Below are positions 19,018-27,450 of a DNA stretch of 64,000 nt, piece after piece. The number at the start of each line of letters is the position of its first letter. Position 1 is the first letter of the stretch. The translations under genes and the position numbers were made by a program. The notes under the pieces were generated by a model that saw only the letters and a program-made list of their open reading frames with translations, made no database searches and was not told the DNA's origin. The stretch comes from Symbiodinium natans (Eukaryota > Sar > Dinophyceae > Suessiales > Symbiodiniaceae): the NCBI GenBank assembly GCA_905221605.1, contig CAJNDS010000102.1:372001-436000 (forward strand), read 5' to 3'.

Positions 19018-19115
19018 TTCACGAAAATAGGTGCCCCTAATTTTTACCCCAAATAGTAGGAATCCCTTTAGAATAAGGACCCCAATAAGGTACAGCACCA
19101 CCGAATTTCGGAAAA
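19018..19115. mobile_element. Family E inverted-repeat element
   Basis: Shares CACGAAAATAGGTG, CCCCAAATAGTAGGAAT and AAGGACCCCAATAA with the intron copy at 29.4 kb and, inverted, with 45.4 kb. Confidence 0.7.
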
Positions 19116-19458
19116 CCCTATATGGTAAGGCATCAGCTTTATGGGCATATGTTGTCACAGGGTTTGGGGGTTCAGGGCTTAGGGAATGTTTGGTGATCGT
19201 GTCATTGTGAGGAAGTACGAACTGTTCCACTCTTGTTTCCTTCGGGTCTCGACGGGTCTTTGTGTCCTGGGGGCCAATGATTGAGTTCAGAGGCTCATCA
19301 ACGTGACTCGTTCTGAGCCCTGCCAGGCTAGATCTGGGATGCAGGCTGCTGGGGCCGGTGTCCTTGTGGCAGGAGAACCCGCGCCTCAGCCGCCAGTTCA
19401 TGGACGGAAGTTGATTTTGCCACTGTACGGTTTAGGGTTTAGGGTTGGACTTCTTGTT

Positions 19459-19578
19459 TTTTGGGGGGGGGGGGGGGTGGGGGGGGGGGGGGGGGTGGGG
19501 GGGGGGGTGGGGGGGGGGGTGGGGGGGTGGGGGGGGGGGTGGGGGGGGGGGTGGGGGGGGGGGTGGGGGGGGGGGTTC
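19459..19578. repeat. Long poly-G/GnT tract
   Basis: About 120 bp of G runs (8-13 G) each broken by one T, roughly an 11-bp period. Translated frames (poly-Gly, poly-Pro) are artefacts. Confidence 0.95.
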
Positions 19579-20661
19579 CGCGAATAACGGTACTTGTTTG
19601 ATGTCCTGGAGATTTGTGGGGGGGTCTATTTTGAGGTCCCCCCATGTTCGCAAACCCGCATCTAGCCCAGATTCTCGGGCCAAGATGGGCCAAGGCCTCC
19701 ATCCCAAGAAAAGGGTTTAGGGTTGAGGGTTTAGGGTTTATAGGCTTTGAGGCCCCCTAATCCTGCACTGAGGTCAACATCAGACCCCCTACTTGTTCCA
19801 AGCATACAGAAATGCAAGTTTTACGACCCATACACCTCAAACCCTGGACCTACCTGCAACTTTACGCCTCCCACGTTGTGAAGCGGAAAGCAACTCCAGA
19901 GCATGATCGCCAGCCATAAAAACAACTAGAACCTAGGATTCTCAAGGGCGCCCTTTTCTGGTTAAGGGAACCTAACAAACTCCAGACAAGGGAATCAGGG
20001 CACTACCGGGCATCCTAGACATTATAAACCTAGGCCCTCAGAATGCGAAGAAGAGGTACGCGCCTGCCCTCTGGGCACCTTACATGGCGGCCCTCTCTCC
20101 ATTGTTCAGTGACGCGGCGAGCTCCTCCGTCAAATCCAAGGGTTGTTCTATGGTGAACCTTCGTTGAAGTATCTGCCCTTGGGTTGTTTCGGGTATATCA
20201 AGGGGTATATAAGGGGTCCCCTTTTAAAAGAGCCCATTTCAGGGCCCATATTGAGGGACCAGGTAACGACCCTAAATCATCAAAGGGCCGCCTGCGCACC
20301 TCGGGTCGGCAGGGGTCTTAAGCAACCGTGCAACACCCGTGGTTGCCGAGGCAGAGGCCCCCCTCAGTGGGATTCAGGGGCTCAGGGTGTGGACGTGGAG
20401 GTTTCGTAGGGCGCATGACGATGTAGGTCGTGGCATGGACGACTGGGGGTTCGAGCGCTCATGGCCGGGAACTTGCCTTGCATACACCCGAAAATCCTCA
20501 TCAACCCCATAGGCCCAATCTATCGAGGGCGATTACAGGAAGTCAGAGAAGGAGCTCCAATGCAACCAAGCGTGTCAACATGCGCAAAAACCTGCTGAAT
20601 GGCTTCAAGGACATCGCCAACATCTCTATCCAGGATATTTTCCTCGGCTGCAGCAAGCTGC

Positions 20662-22489
20662 CTATGGAATGTCAGCCTCCACTGCGCAGGCGTATAGCAT
20701 CCACAGCTTCTGCGGAGGCCGCCCGGCTTCTTGAGCCTCTCGCCGGAACCTTTCCCAAAGTGTCGAAGACGGCGGCCGCTTCAGAATGGACATGTCTGGG
20801 ATAGCCTCCTCCACCAGCAGCTCCAGTGTGTGAGTGGTGTCAGCCAGGCCATCACAAAGCAGGATGATGGCATCGCGCCAGTAGAAGCCTGGGGCTCTAT
20901 TGACCCACCGTTTAGTAGTGACTACCCTTAATTCGTAGGGATAACACATAAAACTGTAGGTAAAGAGGGTCCCAGGAGCACCAATGGTCCAGAAGTGAAA
21001 GGCTTCGCACGTCACCTCCATCAACTTTGACTTGCAGGCACGGAGCATCGGGGCCGAGCAAGGTCATCAGACCACATGCGCGCCCTTTGAAAGGAATGGT
21101 CGCCTTTCCACCAGCATGGAGAAGCAACCAGTCTGCCTGCTGTCCGAGATGCAACAAGTCCTTATCCTTTTGGATGGATATCATTTTCTCGGGGCCCAAC
21201 CATCCGCGCAGGACGCGGATTGTCTTGCCGTTGCACCAGCAATTCGCATCCAGTGCTGCTGGGACTGCCTGAGCCTGGGAAAGTTCAAGGCAAGGCCCTT
21301 TCCTCGTGTCCTGCCTGGGCTGGCGCACTGCCCACAGTAGCAGCCTTGCCAACAGATTGCCCAAAGCTTCGCCGCCCGTGTCGGAATGATGACAGTCATC
21401 GCGAAACCATTCCCTGCGCTGTTCCGCGCTCAAGGAGCGGAGTGCGGGAATCAAATCAATCTGCGCCAGCCCATAGTGGTCGCAGATGTGGCGGTGCAAT
21501 CGAGGAGCAACATCGTGGTACCACACGATGGCCTCTTCCATCGAGCTGTGCTGCCACGCTTCCGAGCCGGTTTTCAAAGTACGCGCCTCAGCATCATCAC
21601 GCAGGAACATCTCGAGAAACATTATTGAGGTACCGGGCGAGGCCCGCCGCACGGAACGGACAATGCCTTCTGCCGCTCGAAGGATGGAGACAGCATTCGG
21701 ATTCGGCGTGCTCTCAAGGAGGTCGTCTCCATCATTCACAGCAGCCTCGATGATAAGAAGGTCTGGCCTCTTCTTCAGAACCATATCGTGCACCACCAGC
21801 GACAGCGGGCGGCAACCCGCTGTTCCCACAGCCGCAGGGATATCCTCCACTGCAACACCTCGTCTTTCCAGGGCCCGAACCAGATGTGGGCGATACCCTC
21901 GGGCCTGGAGTGAAATGGAGCCGCCCAGCACACACAAAGAGCATCGCCGTCTCTTCAGTGCTGGGATCAGGCCATGCAACCCTCCCGGTTGGAACACGAG
22001 GTGCTTAAAGTTACTCTCCTGGCTGAACCCGCCTTGAACTCGTGGTGGGCACCAGGAGGCTGCCGAAGCATGAGCCTGAATACATGCCTCGGCCGCCGGC
22101 AGGGACACAACCTTTTCCTCGGGGAGGGGCAGGCCGGGAGGACTGAGCAGCTCCACTGAACACGAGGCAGAAGGTCCAGACCCTTGTACGTCAAGAACAA
22201 TGCCACATCGTGCCGGCCTCGACGCCTCACTAGGTGTGAGCTGCACCATGTCGCCGACGCACGGAGGAGGATGAGCTTCTGAAAGCATCTCTGCTGCTTG
22301 GTCAGTCTGTGGCCAAGGAGGAACTTGCTCATGATGCTTTGAGAGGCAACCGCACGACGCACAGCGGAAGCCCACATCCACGGAAGCTGCTGGGTCATAA
22401 CTTTCTGCACGCCGGAAGCCGTCGCATCCTTTGCACTGCGCGGCTCTACAATAGCCACGGTGCAAACCAAGCAAGTCTTGCCGAAGCAT
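20662..22489 (-). CDS. SGNH/GDSL-like hydrolase, two exons with an introner
   Basis: The minus-strand frame is open from 22573; the first in-frame ATG is at 22489, and an upstream exon is possible. Near the N-terminus there is a Cys/His cluster (CKGCDGF and CASCGCLSKHHE) that may bind zinc. The hydrolase core shows block I as LGGSIS, block III as AAVND and block V as DDCHHSDTGGEAL, so Ser, Asn and Asp-x-x-His candidates are all present; block I reads GGS where GDS is usual. SGNH enzymes act as esterases, lipases or acyltransferases; the substrate cannot be told. Exon 1 ends at 20980 and exon 2 resumes at 20888 after a 91-bp GC-AG intron made of a family A element. The restored codon is TGC, and the frame then runs to TAG at 20664-20662. 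Exon 2 is a helical C-terminal part with no recognised domain. Fold call fairly sure; start and specificity unsure. Confidence 0.7.
20889..20975. mobile_element. Family A element forming an intron in the SGNH gene
   Basis: Right end is perfect (GTAGGTAAAGAGGGTCCCAG); the left end is diverged (CTGGGGCTCTATTGACCCAC). On the minus strand the intron runs 20979-20889, begins GCTCCTGGG and ends CCCCAG, and exon 2 begins GCTTCT, a likely diverged copy of the target site. Confidence 0.8.
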
Positions 22490-22615
22490 CAAGAAGCATG
22501 CCGCACTGGCCGACGCATGGGGCAGGGCACATGGAAGCACATGGCTCCGTGCTGTCTTTATGGGGGGGTAGCTCTAATTTAGACGCCCAAAGAGCAGGGT
22601 TCCCTTGTAAGAGAC

Positions 22616-22695
22616 CTTGGACATTTACCTACAGCTCGGTACTAACTTAACTAGTAGGTATAACAGGTAAAAAACCGAGGTAAAGAGGGTCCCAG
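22616..22695. mobile_element. Family A element upstream of the SGNH gene
   Basis: Left arm CTTGGACATTTACCTACAG, right arm GAGGTAAAGAGGGTCCCAG. It could lie in an intron between the SGNH frame and an unseen first exon. Confidence 0.75.
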
Positions 22696-22851
22696 GTAGG
22701 GGTTTGCGCCCCTAAACCCTAAACCCTAAACCCTAAACCCTCAACCCTAAGCCTGCATGGACCCCTCGACCTTCTGTCACCTTCGAGCCGTGCGGCGCTT
22801 CTCCCGTTCTTGCAACTCCGGGGCCTCACCCACACGTATGTAAGCTTAGAA

Positions 22852-22969
22852 CTACTATTTGTTTACAAGAACCCCCCCCCTCCCCAAAAAAAAAACAAAC
22901 AAAGCTTCCTCATCATAGGGATGATTATTCTGTCATTTTTGGGCCTTGGGGGTTCTTTTGCAAAGTAGA
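22852..22969. mobile_element. Family C element
   Basis: ACTATTTGTTTACAAGAACC at the left and GGGGGTTCTTTTGCAAAGTAG at the right, with CTTCCTCATCATAGGG inside. Confidence 0.75.
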
Positions 22970-24275
22970 TACTGAAACCCAGGTGGCAGAGGAAAGACGC
23001 GCATCCAAGCAACGACATCTCGGGCTAGCTATCATCGCTGACACCCTGCAGTGACCTGCGGGTACCCATAAACCCAAACCCCTAAACTGGCCCTAAACCC
23101 TAAACCGCGAAACGGCTCGGGCCACTCCTTGCCGAAGGCATGCGCCTTTCCTTGGCTCACTCATGGGGGCGCAGCAGGTTTCTGTGGCTTCCTGTGCAAA
23201 CCCTTTGGGGTGACGTAATTGGATAGACTGAGTTCTACCGAGTCGCACTGCAGGAGTGTAACATTTCTGTTACTGTAAAGCCAGGTCGCTCGCAATAACA
23301 CAAAATTCACTTTGGGTGAATTACGGGATTTTGGGCCAACCAACAGTCGCGTTTAGCTAACTCTAAGTGTATCTTGTTCGAAAGCAATTTGTTTGTTCGA
23401 AATGCGGATGGCACGTTTTTTGCCCCGCAAAAAAAGGCAAGAGGTGCAAAATCAAATCTGGGTGCAACATTTCGCCATGTTTGGTGCACGATAAGGATAC
23501 AAAGCTCGTAGCCAGAAGCGTGCATACGAGTAGCTCACAAGCAGTTCACGAATCTAAGCCCCCGAGGATGGTTTTCCGACAGTTTTGGCGCTCATGTCAT
23601 GCAAATGCAACTAGAGTTTGAAGAGATTGCTTGTGGGCCTTTGGGCAGGCTTTTGAACCTGCCAAAAAGTAAGGTAACGCACAGCACAAAAACAAAAAAC
23701 TAACTGACAGCCCCCAAGCCAAGATGCTGGAGTGATCGAGGGTGGTCTTCACCAGCCCTGCCATCATCCGGGAACACCTTCGAGGGCCCTAAACAGGGTT
23801 TAGGGTTTAGGGTTTAGGCCCTCTAAGCCTTTCTCTTGGGGTGTTCCCCTCAGTGCTCTTGCGCAACGGAGACGTGGGCACCCGCATAGACTTCACAAAG
23901 CCCACCCTAAACCCTAAACCCTAAACCCTAAACCCTAAACCCTAAACCCTCACAGAGATGGTTGAGTTTAATTAGGCTCCCTGTGATCCTCCCCACTTCT
24001 GCAAAGCTGGGGTGCGGGCTCATCCACCTTCCATGGCTTTTGAGGGATTTGATTGTTTAGGGATTCTGTTGAGGGTTTAATTAGGGTTTAGGGATTAGGG
24101 ATTCTGTTGAGGGCTTGCTTTCTGTTTTTGATGTCGCGGGGCCTATATGGGGTTAGATTCGAACCCGCGAACCCCGGGTCTTTTGTAGGCGACAGAAGAA
24201 TCCTTCTAAGGGGCGATGCGGTTATGACCTACGATGGAACAAAAACCCGAAACCCTAAACCCTAATTAAGCCGTT

Positions 24276-24345
24276 TGAGTTGTTAAGGTAGCGGGCTAAG
24301 AGCCGAGGCTTGTTGTGGGATCGCGAGCTTGAGCCCTGTTCGAGG
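24276..24345 (+). repeat. Possible tRNA-derived SINE fragment
   Basis: AAGGTAGCGGGCTAAGAGCC resembles an A box and GAGCTTGAGCCC a degenerate B box at tRNA-like spacing. No cloverleaf could be folded with confidence. Confidence 0.3.
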
Positions 24346-24394
24346 GCTGGTAGGCTGGTCCCCGAGCAACCTATCAAAGGGTATGTCCTGTGTT

Positions 24395-24455
24395 TGTTTC
24401 TCTATATATATATATATATCATGCTACCTCGCATATATATATAAATATATGCATA
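24395..24455. repeat. TA microsatellite
   Basis: Runs of (TA)n interrupted by CATGCTACCTCGCA. Confidence 0.9.
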
Positions 24456-24479
24456 TAGTTTGCCAGGCAAACCATCAAC

Positions 24480-25070
24480 CAAGTGATACAAAGGACAAAA
24501 AGCGCCCACTCGCGAGCCTGCTCCTTGAGACTGTCGCGCTTCGCGCGCTTCTCGTTGAGTGTCTTGGCCACCTCGTGGCTGGTCACGAAGCTGCTTTGGG
24601 ATGTTCCCCCTTTATACTAACAGTCCTTAATCGGGATCATAATAGGGCTACTAGAATCCCCATTAAGGACCGTTAGTATAAGCGGAGAACATCCCAAGCT
24701 TCAGGGAAGGAGGAAAGAAGCAAAACGGCTCCAACCCCCCCCCAAAGACAAACACGCAAACAGCTCCCTGTAAAGATGGATTGGCGCGCGCCACGTGCCT
24801 GGTTGTAGCGCGTCTGGCAATCCACCAACTCCTTGTCCTTGGCCTCAAAGAGCTCCTCTCAGCACACCATTGGGATGTTCCCCCCTAGAAGAACAGTCCG
24901 TGCCAGGGACTGTAATAGGGCACTCTAATCCCTATTAAGGACTGTATAAGGGGGAACCATCCCAAGCACAATATGTGAACCACCCTTGCCCAAGGCGTGG
25001 AATGACCAAAACACACCGAAGCATCGAGAGCCCTTCCGAAGGCCAGCGCACCCGAAACCAGCTGACTCAG
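24480..25070 (-). CDS. Partial coiled-coil protein gene, exons separated by family B elements
   Basis: At least two minus-strand exons are convincing. One (about 24862-24772) encodes a charged stretch beginning LFEAKDKELVDCQTRYNQ. The next (about 24591-24480) encodes SHEVAKTLNEKRAKRDSLKE and continues helical. Both look like one coiled coil. A family B element lies upstream of each exon (24870-24965 and 24596-24697), so these elements probably sit in introns. A further open stretch at about 25070-24970 may be an upstream exon, but two frames are equally good there. The protein is not recognised; splice junctions were not resolved. Confidence 0.45.
24596..24697. mobile_element. Family B inverted-repeat element
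   Basis: TTGGGATGTTCCCCCTTTAT and its near-perfect reverse complement at the right end; inner ACTAACAGTCCTTAAT and ATTAAGGACCGTTAGT. Confidence 0.92.
24870..24965. mobile_element. Family B inverted-repeat element
   Basis: TTGGGATGTTCCCCCC at the left and GGGGGAACCATCCCAA at the right, with ATTAAGGACTGTATAAG inside. Confidence 0.9.
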
Positions 25071-25148
25071 GGAATTGATAGCATGACTTGCTGTAATATA
25101 CAGTGGGGGCTTTGACAATTAACTTAGGGCTTAGCGGCTAATAGTGCT

Positions 25149-25203
25149 GTATATATATATATATGTATATATGTACAAGTATATATATATACATATATAT
25201 ATG
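25149..25203. repeat. TA microsatellite
   Basis: Alternating TA with GTATATATGTACAAG interruptions. Confidence 0.9.
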
Positions 25204-25335
25204 GGGGCCATACGGGACTACCAGTAGTAATTATTCTGACCCCGATGTAAAGCTTCCGGTGTGGCCTGTCCTGGGCTCGGATGAGGTTCTCCAAGGCTTT
25301 CTCGCGTTGCTCTGTCCGCTTACCCTGGCCTGGGC

Positions 25336-25390
25336 GTTTAGGGTTTAGGGCTTTTTTGCCACCCGGGTTTAGGGTTTAGGGTTTAGGGTT
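25336..25390 (+). repeat. (TTTAGGG)n array, interrupted
   Basis: Two blocks of units separated by CTTTTTTGCCACCC. Confidence 0.9.
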
Positions 25391-25408
25391 GTGTGTCTGG
25401 ACGTTCCA

Positions 25409-25500
25409 ATATTCTAGGGGCCTAAATGATTAAAATAGGGTTTTTGGTGTTGACACGGGCCATAAGGGAACACTATTAGCTATTTATTCCGACTGCTCTG
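25409..25500. mobile_element. Family F element
   Basis: CTAGGGGCCTAAATGATTAA followed by AATAGGGTTTTTGG; it matches the reverse complement of the element at 40.6-40.73 kb. A second partial match lies at 25200-25245. Confidence 0.6.
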
Positions 25501-25603
25501 CAACTATGAAGGAGAGCATTGGGTTTTGGGTTTAGGGCGTAGGTTTTAGGGTGCCAGCCATGTAAGGGGGCAAGGCTGACAGTTAATGTCTACACGGGGG
25601 GTT

Positions 25604-25690
25604 CCCGAAAATTCCGGTACCCTTTTTGGGGGGTCCCTTTCAGGGGATTCGATGCTATTTGGGGTATAGCAGGGGGTACCCCTATCTTAG
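25604..25690. mobile_element. Family E-like element
   Basis: CCCGAAAATTCCGGTACCC at the left and GGGGGTACCCC toward the right, with GCTATTTGGGG inside. Confidence 0.5.
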
Positions 25691-25759
25691 TTTGCAAGCC
25701 CACAATGGAAGAGTCTGCATGACAAACGATCAAGTAGGGTTGAGGGTTGAACTAACCCC

Positions 25760-26855
25760 GTTTAGGGTTTAGGGCTTAGGGTTTAACAAAACCTAAACCC
25801 CAAACCCTTTTTGACGTCCAGGGCCCTGGGGAGTCTTGCCAGGCATCTGTCTCTAGACCCTAAACCCCGAAACCCAAAACAGGCTTCGGGAGGCCCTATA
25901 TCAGCCACCCCTGTTAACCCCGAAACTGCGGGACTCGCAGCATGGCTCTGCAACCCTAGGCTGACCCTTTGCACATAGTCGCTACCCTTTGAAAACAGAT
26001 TCTCACATGCGATCCTCTGAAAGAAGATGCAAGACTTTAGAGCGCCGAAGCCTACATGACACGAACGAGTCGCTCAGCGGCTCCGCAAAGAAGTTGGGGG
26101 GGGGGGGGGGGGGGTGTAGCTGAGTAGCAGCGTAGCGTGGAGGGCCTAAGGTGGCTTGCTTCGTTGTGCTACCCTATACCCTAAACCCCAAAACCCTAAA
26201 AACCCTAAAAACCCGAAAAACCCAAAAAACCCTAAACGCCCTAAAATCCCTAAAAACCCTAAAAACCCTAAACCCTAAAGTTGTGGCTGCCTGAAAGTGC
26301 CTTGGCCACAGGGGTAGTCGCGCCTTTTCTGCGGTTACACTGCCGGCCCGGAGAGAGCGGACTGCACCCAGGACTGCCTGCCGAGTTAGGGTATCGTTAG
26401 GGTGTGGGGCCAGTTTAGGGTTTAGGGTTCTTTTTTGGCAGGGTTTAGGGTTATAGGGTTATAGGGTTATAGGGTTATAGGGTTTAGGGTTTGAAGTGCT
26501 GGAATAGTTGTGGGTTTGGAGGAGCTCCTCAACGAATTTTGGAGGCTAGGCGGGATTTCGCATGCCTAAGAGTCTACGGTACGGGTCGTGCTGGAAGAAT
26601 GATGGGGTATCCGCGGCCCTGGGTCCAAAAAGCCCTATAAACCCTTTTTCCATCTGGGCCTAAACCCCTAAACCCTAAACCTTTTTGAAACCCTAATCCG
26701 CCGAGGCCTCGGGACGGAGGTGTATGGGTTGTCTGTTCTCTTTCGGACCCCTTTTTTGGCCTCAAATGGGTACCCTCCCTGAGAAACGGGTCCGCAAGCG
26801 GACGGTTCCAGGACAGAGGCCGTTGAAGCCCTCCCAGCAGAGCCCCCCACCGTTG

Positions 26856-26913
<58 letters not shown>

Positions 26914-27240
26914 ACCCACCCCCCCCCCACCCCTGCCGAAGAGTCAAAGCCTGACTCAACCCTACGATCACTCCAAGCCGAACCCTAAACCCAAAAAAAC
27001 CCTCAACCCCAAAGCGTGAACCTTGAGCCCTAAACTAACCCTCAACCCCAAACCCCAAACCATAAACCATAAACCCGGAACCCTCAACCCTCAACCCTCA
27101 ACCCAACCCTTATTGCTTGGGGTCCAGCGACTTGGGCGCTGCGGAATCACCATTGCTCACGCGGATGCGCTGGGCCGGGCCGAGGCGGGTCGCGTAGCGT
27201 TAAAATTAAACCTAAACCAGTGATGTCACACCAGAGGCTT
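25760..27240. other. Array- and homopolymer-rich spacer
   Basis: TTTAGGG at 25760-25785 meets CCCTAAA-like DNA at 25786-25810, making a hairpin. CCCTAAAA variants occur at 26168-26278, TTTAGGG/TTATAGGG at 26413-26490, poly-G at 26096-26115, poly-C at 26859-26934, CCCTAAA variants at 26979-27110. No supported gene. Confidence 0.55.
26859..26934. repeat. Long poly-C tract
   Basis: About 50 C in a row, then short ACCCACCC interruptions. Frames across it are artefacts. Confidence 0.95.
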
Positions 27241-27358
27241 AGAAGGATACCGGTTGGCTCTGCCCTGCCTCTGACTCCGCCCCAGCCGACGCCAGGTATG
27301 GAACGATAGGGCTTTGACGTGCCAACCGCGCGCCCTCCAGGGGCCCAGCGCTCTAGCC
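27241..27358 (-). repeat. Possible tRNA-derived SINE fragment
   Basis: On the minus strand CTCAGTGGCTAGAGCGCTGG resembles a tRNA D-arm/A box, followed by CCCTGGAGGGCGCGCGGTTG where an anticodon arm would lie. The B box is not clear. Confidence 0.4.
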
Positions 27359-27366
27359 ACTGAGAG

Positions 27367-27450
27367 GGTTTAGGGTTTAGGGTTTATAGGGTTTTGGGTT
27401 TATGGGGTTTGCACGGTTTGGGATTTAGGGTTAGGGTTTAGGGTCTTGTG
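27367..27450 (+). repeat. TTTAGGG array, degenerate
   Basis: Several units with TTTATAGGG and TTTGGGA variants; it lies just left of the last visible exon of the helical-repeat gene. Confidence 0.85.

Larger units (their letters stand above)
17572..20661. other. Repeat-rich spacer without recognisable genes
   Basis: Contains a partial family B element (18023-18093), a TTTAGGG run (18131-18175), a degenerate TAGGGTTTCTAG region (18255-18425), family H and E elements, and a long G tract (19459-19578). No supported coding sequence. Confidence 0.5.
22970..24478. other. Spacer with arrays; no supported gene
   Basis: Contains CCCTAAA runs (23075-23105, 23903-23950), TTTAGGG runs (23795-23820, 24075-24110) and an AT-richer unique block at 23200-23700. 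A tRNA-like piece is listed separately. Confidence 0.5.

Noticed and set aside
19303-19720. Gly- and Pro-rich frames on both strands
   Set aside because: Translation of the poly-G tract.
21220-22037. Plus-strand frames of 177-183 residues
   Set aside because: Shadow of the SGNH gene, which shows three catalytic blocks on the minus strand.
24130-24225. Minus-strand tRNA gene, suggested by GGGTTCGAATCTAACCC
   Set aside because: The B-box-like word is present, but no acceptor stem, D-arm or anticodon arm fits around it.
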